A stretch of DNA of 64,000 nucleotides from Rhizobium brockwellii (GTDB lineage Bacteria > Pseudomonadota > Alphaproteobacteria > Rhizobiales > Rhizobiaceae): positions 1,488,001-1,552,000 of the forward strand of contig NZ_CP053439.1 of assembly GCF_000769405.2 (NCBI RefSeq), given 5' to 3'. Below, in pieces: positions 9,429 to 16,997 of this stretch. Both the position numbers and the translations under genes were made by a program. The notes under the pieces were generated by a model, which did no database searches, was not told where the DNA came from, and was given only the letters and a program-made list of their open reading frames with translations. Each line of letters opens with the position of its first letter. Position 1 is the first letter of the stretch.

Positions 9429-9589
9429 GATGCCCTCGGAAGTCGAAGCACGGACAGGCTCAAGAAGCGCTCCTCCTCAGGAAATCTCCGCCCGCAATCG
9501 TCCCAATGGAGGCGGCTCTCCACACCGTAATGGTCCGCCGGTCGAATCCTCACGGGGTTTATCGAGCGAGCCGACTGTGACTTGGCTCC

Positions 9590-10087
9590 TCAACGCGTCG
9601 CGCCGAAGACGAAGGCGATGCCGGCGACAATCGCTGCGGCTGTCAGCGGCTGCCGGCGGATGCGATCCTCAAAGTCATGGACGAATGTGCGTGCTTCCGC
9701 CTTTGCCAGGCGGGCTGTTCCAGACGCCAGTTCCGAAGCGGTTTCGGTCATCCGACCGGCTTCTTTCTGAAGCGCGCGCATTTTCTCGCGATTGGCATCC
9801 AGCCCTTCCGAGGAACGGTCAGTTTCGCCGGTCGAGCGCAGGGCTTGATCCACCAGGGGAAACTGCTCATCGAGCTTGGTGGGATCGGGCTCGCGCTTCA
9901 CGCGCTCAGCCGCCTCGACGTCGCTGCGGCCGGCGGAAATTGAAGTGTGAGTGGCTGACACCGGGTCGGACGCCGGAAAGGTATTCTCGATGTCCTTGTC
10001 GAGTTGGCCGTCTCGGGTTTGCTTCCGCTGCTCTGCCTGCTCTTTTCGCATGGATTGGACTGCGGGGGATTCGTTCGGGTTTGCCAT
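9590..10087 (-). CDS. Hypothetical stress protein with C-terminal membrane anchor (ElaB/DUF883-like)
   Basis: A 165-residue protein with a long, charged, largely helical N-terminal part and a single C-terminal hydrophobic segment (TAAAIVAGIAFVFGATR, last ~18 residues). This tail-anchored layout resembles ElaB/YqjD/DUF883 ribosome-associated membrane proteins. The N-terminal segment with TFPASDPVSATHTS also looks like motifs in small rhizobial stress proteins. There is no signal peptide. A GGAAC-N18-TT motif ends about 32 bases before the ATG, so expression under the general stress response is likely. The family assignment is tentative; the membrane anchor is clear. Confidence 0.72.
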   Translation of the reverse strand: MANPNESPAVQSMRKEQAEQRKQTRDGQLDKDIENTFPASDPVSATHTSISAGRSDVEAAERVKREPDPTKLDEQFPLVDQALRSTGETDRSSEGLDANREKMRALQKEAGRMTETASELASGTARLAKAEARTFVHDFEDRIRRQPLTAAAIVAGIAFVFGATR

Positions 10088-10118
10088 TGGGGTTTCCTCT
10101 GTTGCACGTTGACAGACA

Positions 10119-10143
10119 AAGCGACGACGAGGGCAGAAGTTCC
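10119..10143 (-). promoter_or_regulatory. Candidate EcfG/RpoE2 promoter for the tail-anchored protein gene
   Basis: Minus-strand GGAAC (plus GTTCC, 10139-10143), then 18 bases, then TT (plus AA, 10119-10120). The -10 end is about 32 bases before the start codon at 10087, a normal leader length for such promoters. Confidence 0.5.
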
Positions 10144-10375
10144 ATAGAATGCTTGCGCCCTTTTCAAAGCACAGGGGGCAACGGTGAGTATGCGGCGCTT
10201 ATGAGCACACCGTTGGACTCTTCCCGACGTCGAGCGCGGCAATTGGTTGGCCCGGACCAAAGTCTTGCTGGCGCCTACTACCTAGGTCGGTTGCATTTTG
10301 TCTTGAGAACAGCGAGAAATCTTATGCGTCATATATGATCGGAAACGGCGAAGAACGGACGAATGAGGCCATTGC

Positions 10376-10882
10376 ATGAGTATCCGGAAACGCGATTTTC
10401 TGAGGTTGGGCGGTAGCGCGGCCGTGGCTCTCTTCGCTGCTGCCTCACCAGTCACACTGAAACTCGGCGGGTTTCTTCCTGTTCTGGCGGTGGCACGCGC
10501 GCAGGCAAAGGACGGCAACAACGGGAATGGCAACGGCAACGGTAATGGCGGAGGGAATGGCAACGGCGGCGGTAACGGCAATGGCAACGGGGGAGGGAAT
10601 GGCAATGGCGGCGGCAACGGCAACAATGGGTCAGGAAACGGCAATAGTGGTAATTCCTCCAATGGCGCGGGATCCTCTTCGTCTACCACAGGGTCATCTG
10701 TAGGATCGGGAACGAGAGCGACCGCAGCTGCCGATGGCTCCATCGACGTCCGTCATTCGAATGGTATCACTGAAACGCTGCAGCGCGGCCGCTACATCAT
10801 GAAGGACTCGAAGGGCCGGACGATTATAAGTCGGCAGGCGACGGCCAGTGATGCCCGGCGGCTGAGCCGCTTCCTTCGCTAA
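10376..10882 (+). CDS. Exported Gly/Asn-repeat protein with Tat-like signal
   Basis: A 168-residue protein in three parts. Residues 1-40 look like a twin-arginine-type export signal: RKRDFLRLGG followed by a hydrophobic stretch and an Ala-rich cleavage region (VARAQA); the first of the paired residues is Lys, a tolerated variant. Residues 46-95 are a low-complexity repeat of GNGN and GGGN units, then a Ser/Thr-rich linker. The last 60 residues are globular (ITETLQRGRYIMKDSKGRTII and on) and resemble small domains of other rhizobial exported proteins, but I cannot name the family. The gene is divergent from the tail-anchored protein gene. The repeat DNA may be prone to length change. Function unknown. 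Confidence 0.75.
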   Translation: MSIRKRDFLRLGGSAAVALFAAASPVTLKLGGFLPVLAVARAQAKDGNNGNGNGNGNGGGNGNGGGNGNGNGGGNGNGGGNGNNGSGNGNSGNSSNGAGSSSSTTGSSVGSGTRATAAADGSIDVRHSNGITETLQRGRYIMKDSKGRTIISRQATASDARRLSRFLR

Positions 10883-10888
10883 CCTCTT

Positions 10889-11512
10889 TCAGCGCCGTTC
10901 GCGCCATTGCAGAGCCGCTTCAGTCCTGTTCGAGGCACCAAGCTTGCTCAGAATCTGGGTCATATGGTGCTTCACAGTCTTTTCCTGCAGGCTGAGACGC
11001 AAGCCGATATGCTTGTTTGACAGGCCTTGAGCGACAAGATCCATCACCTCGCGTTCCCGTGGCGTCAGATTGTTCTTGTCGGAGGTTCCGCCATGCAGCG
11101 AATTCTCCATGACCTTTGCCGACATCGTCGGCGAGACATATCGCGAGCCACGCAGGACGGTCTGGATTGCTTCGGCGAGGCCACGCGAACCGACACCTTT
11201 CAGAACATAACCCATCGCGCCCCGTTGCAGAGCTCCAAGCAGCGTGTCCACCTCCTCGGATACCGTCAACATCAGCACTTTCGTTGTGGGGCTCCGCGCC
11301 AGGACGCCACTGACCGCAGACAGCCCGCCGCCGGGCATCGAGACGTCGAGAAGCATGATGTCGGGGTGGTTGTCCGAGGCGATCATCGCCGCGTCGTCGC
11401 TGCTGGCGCCCTCACCAACGACGACAAAGCCGCTGATCTCGGAGAGGCTACGCGTTACACCCTCTCGAAAAAGCGGATGATCGTCCACGACGCCGATGGT
11501 GATTGATGTCAT
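10889..11512 (-). CDS. NarL/DegU-type response regulator
   Basis: Two-component response regulator of 207 residues. The receiver domain has the acidic pair in VDDHPLF (residues 9-11), the phospho-acceptor Asp in MLLDVSMPGG near 56, the Thr in LMLTVSEE and the Lys in YVLKGVG near 107. The C-terminal LuxR-type helix-turn-helix starts with LTPREREVMDLVAQGLSNKHIG near 147 and ends the protein. It is encoded 2 bases after its cognate histidine kinase on the same strand, so the pair is co-transcribed. The targets are unknown, but the location beside stress and envelope genes suggests local control. Confidence 0.95.
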   Translation of the reverse strand: MTSITIGVVDDHPLFREGVTRSLSEISGFVVVGEGASSDDAAMIASDNHPDIMLLDVSMPGGGLSAVSGVLARSPTTKVLMLTVSEEVDTLLGALQRGAMGYVLKGVGSRGLAEAIQTVLRGSRYVSPTMSAKVMENSLHGGTSDKNNLTPREREVMDLVAQGLSNKHIGLRLSLQEKTVKHHMTQILSKLGASNRTEAALQWRERR

Positions 11513-11514
11513 CG

Positions 11515-12903
11515 CTACTCTCCCACTTCCATTGGCTCGAAGATCATGGTCACGGTGGTTCCTCCTTCGCCTGTCTTGATGTCGAAGGATCCTCCCAGAC
11601 TGTCGACGCGCTCCCGCAACCCCACGAGGCCGAGGCTCGTCGGTCTCACCTCGGTCGGATCGAAGCCGTCGCCGTGATCGCTGACTTCAACACGAACATG
11701 ACCCTTGCGCGAGGCAGCCCTGACAGCCTGTTGAACGCCGCCGCCGTGGCGATAGGCGTTGTTCAAGGCTTCCTGAATGAAGCGGTAGATACAGATCTTC
11801 ACGGCGGGAGGAAGGTCCGGTCCATCCTCATCGATGACAGTTTCGACATGGCTTTCGGTCTTGTGCTGATGCGCGTCGATGACCCGCGTGACGATCTCGG
11901 TAATTGAGGATTTCTCGATCTGCGGAAGCACCAGTCCGCTGCAGATATTGCGGATCTCCGTCATCGCCTCGGCAAGGCTCGAGCGTATCCAGGCAAGCTC
12001 TTTTTCGCGCGCATCGGGCGGGGTGGACGCATTGATCAACATGTCGCTGTCCAGGCGCAGTGAGGCATAGGCAATGTGTTGGGCTGGACCGTCATGCAGA
12101 TCTGCACCGATGCTGCGCAAATACGTTTCGTTCAGCGCTGCCGCCCGCTGGGAGGCGCGCTGCAGCCGGCGCTGGAGCCCGCGGTTTTCCGTCAGCAGCG
12201 CAGACAGCTCATCGACCCGTTCTTTGAGATCCTTGCGTTGCGCCTCGATCGTGCGGCTACCCCGAAACACCAGAACGGAGAGAACAAGAAAAAAAGTCGC
12301 CGTGAGAGCGGTGACGGCGCCCCAGCTCCGGAGCCTGGCATGGGCCAGACTATCGCCCAGTCCTTCTGCTGTCTCGTAGAATTCAAGGACGGCGACCGCT
12401 TGTCCGGACCACGGCTGGAGCACGGGGTTATAGATCTCCATCAGCGGCTTGCCGAGCGCGCGCTCCTTGTCGCTTTCCGGATCGCTGGCGATTTCGTAGC
12501 GCGCGACGAGAGATCCTGCGAATGCCCTCTGGAGCTTGTCGCTTATCGCAAACTTCCTGCCCACCAGCTCCTTCTCGTTGGAATAGAGGATGGTGCCGTC
12601 GCCTCGCCACAATTTGAACGAAACAAGGCGCTTGCCGAGTGCACCTTGACCGAGCGTCTCGTCCAGGGCTTGTGCACTCGCTTCATCAAGCAATGACTCT
12701 GTTTGCATATCGGGAAGTAGCGGCGCGATCACGCTGTCTACATACAGCGCTGTCGCTGCGCCTGAATTGTGGATGACAGCCTCCTCTATCAGGTGGCTTA
12801 CAAATAAACCCACCACGAACATGGCGGCGATCGATATGAGCCCACCCGCGATGAAGAACTGCGAGGCGAGTGAGCGGGCATTCCAGCGACGAAGCCAATT
12901 CAT
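11515..12903 (-). CDS. Membrane sensor histidine kinase, NarX/DegS (HisKA_3) type
   Basis: Sensor kinase of 462 residues pairing with the response regulator just downstream. It has a first membrane helix near residues 15-36 and an extracytoplasmic domain of about 160 residues with a Cache-like look (VSFKLWRGDGTILYSN). A second helix near 195-213 and a coiled linker (KERVDELSALLTENRGL) follow. The HisKA_3 phospho-acceptor motif is GADLHDGPAQH (His near 270), and the ATPase domain has the N-box EALNNAYRHG and GDGFDP. This layout is standard for kinases that work with NarL-family regulators. The signal sensed cannot be read from the sequence. Confidence 0.94.
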   Translation of the reverse strand: MNWLRRWNARSLASQFFIAGGLISIAAMFVVGLFVSHLIEEAVIHNSGAATALYVDSVIAPLLPDMQTESLLDEASAQALDETLGQGALGKRLVSFKLWRGDGTILYSNEKELVGRKFAISDKLQRAFAGSLVARYEIASDPESDKERALGKPLMEIYNPVLQPWSGQAVAVLEFYETAEGLGDSLAHARLRSWGAVTALTATFFLVLSVLVFRGSRTIEAQRKDLKERVDELSALLTENRGLQRRLQRASQRAAALNETYLRSIGADLHDGPAQHIAYASLRLDSDMLINASTPPDAREKELAWIRSSLAEAMTEIRNICSGLVLPQIEKSSITEIVTRVIDAHQHKTESHVETVIDEDGPDLPPAVKICIYRFIQEALNNAYRHGGGVQQAVRAASRKGHVRVEVSDHGDGFDPTEVRPTSLGLVGLRERVDSLGGSFDIKTGEGGTTVTMIFEPMEVGE

Positions 12904-12965
12904 TTTGATACCGGTAAGAGACTGCCCGATTAACCTACCGCGTCTTTAGAGTTTTCCAAACAGCG

Positions 12966-13142
12966 TCAGGGCACATTCCTGGTGTCGAAGACCTCGGCGC
13001 CTCTTATGCTCTGGGTCAACCCGACGGTATCGCCGGATATGGCTGCGCCGAAGACGTAGAGAAGGGCGGCCAGAACGATGACTAGTGCGAAGACGGACGC
13101 GTTACAGGCGCCATTCACTCGGGATCTATGACGCTGGCTCAT
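12966..13142 (-). CDS. Small single-span membrane protein (58 aa), stress promoter
   Basis: A short gene easily missed by length cut-offs. The minus strand from ATG 13142 to TGA 12966 encodes 58 residues. A basic N-terminus (MSQRHRSRVNG) is followed by a membrane helix at about 16-35 (SVFALVIVLAALLYVFGAA) and a polar tail of some 23 residues. It has an ideal ribosome site (GAAGGAGA, 7-8 bases before the ATG) and a perfect GGAAC-N17-CGTT promoter motif 28 bases upstream. I do not recognise a family. Its position upstream of the histidine kinase gene on the same strand (60-base gap) could mean partial co-transcription. Confidence 0.75.
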   Translation of the reverse strand: MSQRHRSRVNGACNASVFALVIVLAALLYVFGAAISGDTVGLTQSIRGAEVFDTRNVP

Positions 13143-13169
13143 CTTCGGATCTCCTTCAGTATCGTTCGA

Positions 13170-13195
13170 AACGGCGCGAGTCCGATGCGCGTTCC
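13170..13195 (-). promoter_or_regulatory. Strong EcfG/RpoE2-type promoter
   Basis: Minus-strand GGAAC (plus GTTCC at 13191-13195), 17 bases, then CGTT (plus AACG at 13170-13173). This is an exact match to the extended GGAAC-N16/17-CGTT consensus for the general stress sigma factor. It lies 28 bases before the ATG of the 58-residue membrane protein. Confidence 0.7.
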
Positions 13196-13308
13196 ACCCC
13201 AGGGACTTCGGTCGGAGGAGGTTAGGACCAAGGTCTGAGCCCCGTATACATCAGCAGATTCAGGCATATTTCCTGGCCGACCGACTTGGGTTTGGAGGCT
13301 TGGGAGTG

Positions 13309-13464
13309 ATGATTTCCATGGACTTCGAAGGCAGCGCCCGCGCCGCATCTATCGCTTCTCTCAAGCCGTTCGAGGAAGGTGTCGCCGAATTTTACGATAG
13401 CCTTCTCGTGCCGATCCTCTTCGAGCCCTATGCCTTGGAGTTGGCGATCGTCGCCGAGCGTTAG
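13309..13464 (+). pseudogene. Remnant of a SAM-dependent methyltransferase gene (N-terminal fragment)
   Basis: A 51-codon open frame. Its second half, GVAEFYDSLLVPILFEPYALELA, closely resembles the start of class I SAM-dependent methyltransferases, where a Y/FYD...L.P..F.PYA.dLA helix precedes the SAM-binding motif. The frame stops at 13464, before the glycine-rich SAM loop, and I see no continuation in the other frames over the next 70 bases, where a minus-strand gene ends. It is either a truncated remnant or, less likely, a short gene in its own right. Confidence 0.45.
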
Positions 13465-13534
13465 CGGACCAATCGCGCGATTTTTCTAATGGAATTCCAA
13501 AGCTCTGTCCGCCAAGGTGTGACGGCGCAGGGAT

Positions 13535-13801
13535 TCAGTTCGTGCGCTGCGTATAGGAAGGTTCTTGCATTGCGCGGATGACGTGCTGCTCGATCTCGAA
13601 GCAGGTCTCGTCGTATTCCCGTACCAGCTTCGAATTGGATGGCCGTCCTCGAAGTGTGTCGCGCGCTTCGACTGCCATCTGGTAGGCCTCGAAGAGCTCG
13701 AGCTGCAACGGGTCGCGCGCTGCCATGATCAGCGTCCGCATATGCGGCAAACGCATCGCCAGGCGCCGGCGTCCAGCTTCCCGGCGGTTGGATCGTGCCA
13801 T
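13535..13801 (-). CDS. Hypothetical basic protein (88 aa)
   Basis: Small protein with an Arg-rich N-terminus (MARSNRREAGRRRLAMRLPHMRT) and a helical, more acidic C-terminal half (LELFEAYQMAVEARDTLRG...EYDETCFEIEQHVI). It has no signal peptide or membrane segment. The ATG at 13801 has an AGGAG about 10 bases before it; a TTG at 13837 is in frame but less likely. I do not recognise a family. Residues 30-80 could form a helical hairpin. Confidence 0.6.
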   Translation of the reverse strand: MARSNRREAGRRRLAMRLPHMRTLIMAARDPLQLELFEAYQMAVEARDTLRGRPSNSKLVREYDETCFEIEQHVIRAMQEPSYTQRTN

Positions 13802-14027
13802 CTCCTTCAGTCTCCTGCCTCCTGCATAATTCCTCAAATCGGCATCGACTTAAGGATAAATTATGCAGCAATTCAAAGTGTTAAAGCGACCTTTACGCGT
13901 CTGAAAAGACGCGTGGCGCTGTAAGCCCGTGTGTGCGGTCTTTCGATCCTGAAATAGCGCCGGCGACGGGTTTTGACATAGGTTTGGGACCAAAGGCCGG
14001 GGTCTATCAGACTGAGGTCGGGGCCGT

Positions 14028-14053
14028 GGAACGACCCCGCCTTCAACTAGTTT
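14028..14053 (+). promoter_or_regulatory. Candidate EcfG/RpoE2 promoter
   Basis: GGAAC at 14028-14032, 18 bases, then TT at 14051-14052, about 47 bases before the ATG at 14100. Same shape as the motifs before three other genes of this region. Confidence 0.5.
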
Positions 14054-14099
14054 GTTGGCAGCGGTCGCGAAGGCCGCCTCGAAACAGAAGGAGGAGAAA

Positions 14100-14498
14100 A
14101 TGATCTCCAAGCTTATCGTCGGTGCGGCAACTGCCGCGACTCTCATGTCGGGCGTTGCATTCGCCCAGTCCTCGACCGTCAACGGTGCCGCCGGTGGCGC
14201 AGTCACTGGGGCGATCGTCGGCGGCCCCGTTGGCGCTGCTGTCGGCGGCGTTGCCGGCGCAGTCGTTGGAACCGTGATCGATCCGCCGCCGCAGAAGGTC
14301 GTCACCTATGTCCGCGAGGTTCCGGCACCATCGGCGCGCGTGGTCGTGAAGGAGAAGGTTGTCGTCGGTCAACCCCTGCCGGAGACGGTTGTCGTAACGC
14401 CTATTCCGGATGACCCGACTTATGCTTACGCGATGGTCAATGATGAACGTGTCATCGTCGAACCGTCATCCCGCAAGGTGATCCAGGTTATCAAGTGA
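14100..14498 (+). CDS. Exported DUF1236-type protein with glycine-zipper segment
   Basis: A 132-residue exported protein. The signal peptide (MISKLIVGAATAATLMSGVAFAQ) has a clear AFA-Q cleavage site. It is followed by a glycine-zipper-like hydrophobic stretch (GAAGGAVTGAIVGGPVGAA and on) of about 40 residues, then a Val-rich domain (VVTYVREVPAP...VVVKEKVVVGQPLP) ending in YAYAMVNDERVIVEPSSRKVIQVI, the DUF1236 pattern common in rhizobial exported proteins. The start at 14100 has AGGAGGAGAAA before it. It probably sits in the periplasm or outer membrane. A stress-type promoter motif lies upstream. Biochemical function unknown. Confidence 0.82.
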   Translation: MISKLIVGAATAATLMSGVAFAQSSTVNGAAGGAVTGAIVGGPVGAAVGGVAGAVVGTVIDPPPQKVVTYVREVPAPSARVVVKEKVVVGQPLPETVVVTPIPDDPTYAYAMVNDERVIVEPSSRKVIQVIK

Positions 14499-14659
14499 TC
14501 TGATCCTTCGCGCGGCCCCTGCCGCGTCCTCCATCCGGAAATCATCGCTCAAAGTCCGGGAACCGCCGCACGACCGACGGCAGCGTCGTCGTGCGGCCAA
14601 AAACAGCCGATGCCCCCGGCGGCGACCTCCGCCGCCGGAGCGCCAGCAAGGAGAGGAAC

Positions 14660-14827
14660 ATGATTTATTCCGAAGAGAAATCCGGTGGTCTGGCCGTGCC
14701 GCTGATCGCCATCCTGCTGGCGATCGCCGGCATTCTCGCCGTACTTGTCGCCACCGGCGGCCGACATAGCAGTGCCGCCGGCCGTGTCTGGGTTCCACAG
14801 GCTCAACTGCAGGGGGCGGGACAATGA
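14660..14827 (+). CDS. Small single-span membrane protein (55 aa)
   Basis: Encodes a 55-residue protein with one hydrophobic helix at about residues 10-31 (GGLAVPLIAILLAIAGILAVLV) between short polar ends. AAGGAGAGGAAC precedes the ATG at 14660. Its stop overlaps the start of the next gene (ATGA at 14824-14827), so the two are translationally coupled and probably work together at the membrane. No family recognised. Confidence 0.7.
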   Translation: MIYSEEKSGGLAVPLIAILLAIAGILAVLVATGGRHSSAAGRVWVPQAQLQGAGQ

Positions 14828-15405
14828 AAGCCATCGCATCCGTTGCCTTTGGCATCGTAAGCTCGGTCGCGGCCTGCGTCGCTGCCGCATCCGTCGCATC
14901 CTATGTCGTGGCGGATTCCGAACATCACGCCTTCAAGGAGCTCGCAGCGCGCGATCTATGGACGACGACGCCGGTGAAAGTCGATCCTCGGCTGCAGCCC
15001 TATGAACGAATTGCGCCTCTCTATTCCAGCTATGTGACCGCGGCGTCGGCCAGCATGGCGTCAGCGGCGAGGCCGGATTCGGCTCGCCCGCCAGCCGAAC
15101 TTCAGACACCGCAGCCCAGAATTTCGGCCGCGCATCTCGCCTGGTGTGGGGAACATTATCGCTCTTTCAATCCCGCGACCAACAGCTATCGATCCTATAG
15201 CGGTGAGACCCGCGAATGCTCTTCGCCGTTCCAGCCGACTGTGGCCGAGGCCGATGAAGGCGTCGGCACGAACGTGAATGCACAAGCGGCAGCCCGGTGC
15301 GCGGCTCGCTACAAGTCGTATCGACCGGAAGACAATACGTATCAACCATGGGAAGGACCGCGGCGCAGCTGCGACATGCCGGATCTCGTTGCGACGAGCA
15401 ATTGA
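14824..15405 (+). CDS. Exported protein with two BA14K-type repeats
   Basis: A 193-residue exported protein. The N-terminal hydrophobic segment (about residues 5-30) is a signal peptide or anchor. Two copies of the BA14K lectin-like motif follow: HLAWCGEHYRSFNPATNSY...C near residues 102-131 and ARCAARYKSYRPEDNTYQPW...C near 160-187, each with the W/R-C...Y(R/K)S(F/Y).P..N.Y pattern and a closing Cys, probably a disulfide. BA14K proteins of Brucella and rhizobia are envelope proteins reported to have lectin-like activity. One motif is usual; two in tandem is less common. Translationally coupled to the preceding 55-residue membrane protein. Confidence 0.8.
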   Translation: MKAIASVAFGIVSSVAACVAAASVASYVVADSEHHAFKELAARDLWTTTPVKVDPRLQPYERIAPLYSSYVTAASASMASAARPDSARPPAELQTPQPRISAAHLAWCGEHYRSFNPATNSYRSYSGETRECSSPFQPTVAEADEGVGTNVNAQAAARCAARYKSYRPEDNTYQPWEGPRRSCDMPDLVATSN

Positions 15406-15526
15406 TTATCGGCGGTGGTCGCGCGGTGCGGATCAAGCTACACCAAGCTGATGGGCCAGACCAAAGTCCGTGTTACAAACGCAACGGTTGTGATACCCGG
15501 TTGTGTTCGAGTGTTGGAGATCAGGG

Positions 15527-15841
15527 ATGGTAACGGCGCTGATAACAGAAATCCAGCAGGCACAGGCAAGCCTTCCGTTCTTGAGCAGGGCCGACCGGGG
15601 AGCCCTTATCATTCGCATCCTCCGCGAACTGAAGACACATCGGCAGGAGGCTCTTGGAAATGTTCCGGCCGAACACTGTGTTTGGATCGACAGGCTGATT
15701 GCGTCCGTGTCCTCGACGATATCGGAAATCGCCAACATGCAGGACGCCGAGTTCCATCGGGTCTTGAACGAGTTCGAGAAGCTGATCGCGACGCTCGATG
15801 ACATTTCGCATGCCGAGAAGCGGTCGAAGACAATTCACTGA
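15527..15841 (+). CDS. Hypothetical helical protein (104 aa)
   Basis: A soluble, helix-rich protein of 104 residues (ITEIQQAQASLPFLSRADRGALIIRILREL...SSTISEIANMQDAEFHRVLNEFEKLIATLDD). GGAG about 9 bases before the ATG at 15527 supports the start. It has no signal peptide, membrane segment or recognised domain. It is convergent to the LysR gene that follows. Confidence 0.6.
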   Translation: MVTALITEIQQAQASLPFLSRADRGALIIRILRELKTHRQEALGNVPAEHCVWIDRLIASVSSTISEIANMQDAEFHRVLNEFEKLIATLDDISHAEKRSKTIH

Positions 15842-15975
15842 AAGGGTCGCCAGCGGCGGCCAAACTGGCGCCCCACCGGAACCCGATCACTGCGCCTCAG
15901 CGTTTTCCTTCCATGAAGCGTTAAATCGAATATGCAGCCCTTCAACAGGCGCAGTAGAAAAGAGGATGACCATCG

Positions 15976-16869
15976 TCAGGCTCGGTGGCGCAGGGCGTCC
16001 ACCAGCGCCACGAAAGCTGGAGAGGACTGCCTTCTGCTGGGATAGTAGAGATGGTAGCCATCCCATTGCGGCGAAAAGGCTTCCAGCACGCGTCTCAGAC
16101 GGCCCTCCGCGATATGAAGAAGAGCGACGTCTTCCGGTACGTATGCCAGGCCAAGTCCGTCCAGCGCCGCTTCCACACTCTGATAGGAGTTATTGAAGGC
16201 AAGCTGTCCCTCGACCCGGATCCTGATCTCTTTCCCGTTATCTTCGAACTCCCATGCCCAGAAGCCGCCATATGTGGGCAGGCGCTGGTTGATGCAGTTG
16301 TGGCGGACGAGGTCCTGCGGATGCTCCGGAACCCCCTTGCCCTCGAAATATGAGGGTGCGCCGACGACGGCAAACGGGAAATCAGGTCCAATGCGCGTCG
16401 AGATCATGTCTTTGGCCACCTGCTCCCCCATCCGGACGCCGCCGTCGAAGCGCTCCGTCACGATGTCGGACAGCCCGTTTTCGCGGATCAGCTCCACCTT
16501 GATGTCAGGGTTGTTCGGTAGGAAGCGCTGGAGCTTCGGCCAGATGATCCACCTTATTGCGTGGTCTGATGCCGTGATGCGGATGTTCCCGGCTGGCTTT
16601 TCCCTGAACTCGGTGATGGTCTCGAGTTGCGCCTCGATCTCGTCGAAATGGGGCCCCACGCCTTGGAACAACCGTTCTCCAGCGTCGGTGAGCGAAACGG
16701 CCCGCGTGGTACGGGTCAGAAGCCGGATTCCGAGCCGCGTCTCAAGCTGGCGGACAACGTGGCTGAGCGCCGATTGAGACACGCCCAGCTTTGCAGCCGC
16801 CCGCGTAAAGCTCTTCTCTCGGGCGACCGCCAGAAAAGCCATCAGGTCATTGACGCTCTCGCGCGGCAT
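15976..16869 (-). CDS. LysR family transcriptional regulator
   Basis: A 297-residue LysR-type regulator. The N-terminal winged helix is textbook (DLMAFLAVAREKSFTRAAAKLGVSQSALSHVVRQLE, residues 8-43, then LTRTTRAVSLTDAGERLF). It is followed by the periplasmic-binding-protein-like effector domain to the end. It is divergent from the L,D-transpeptidase gene (128 bases between starts), so it may regulate that gene, although LysR proteins of this CrgA-like branch often act on distant targets. No effector can be inferred. Confidence 0.93.
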   Translation of the reverse strand: MPRESVNDLMAFLAVAREKSFTRAAAKLGVSQSALSHVVRQLETRLGIRLLTRTTRAVSLTDAGERLFQGVGPHFDEIEAQLETITEFREKPAGNIRITASDHAIRWIIWPKLQRFLPNNPDIKVELIRENGLSDIVTERFDGGVRMGEQVAKDMISTRIGPDFPFAVVGAPSYFEGKGVPEHPQDLVRHNCINQRLPTYGGFWAWEFEDNGKEIRIRVEGQLAFNNSYQSVEAALDGLGLAYVPEDVALLHIAEGRLRRVLEAFSPQWDGYHLYYPSRRQSSPAFVALVDALRHRA

Positions 16870-16997
16870 TCACGAGCTCCTTCGGATCAAATGGCCGTTG
16901 TACTGAATTTGCTGAGGCTGGACATTGAAATCATCGTGAACACCCGCCTGGCTCTGTTCGCACTGGAACAAGTTGCGGCGCCGGCCATTTGTCGTCC

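Noticed and set aside
10282..10743. Proline/leucine-rich frame antisense to the Gly-Asn repeat gene
   Set aside because: Its low-complexity LPLPPPLPFPPPL is only the complement of the GGNGN repeat.
16965..16989. GGAAC-N18-TT match before the L,D-transpeptidase gene
   Set aside because: The -10 side is only about 9 bases from the ATG, leaving no room for a leader with a ribosome site; not called as a promoter.
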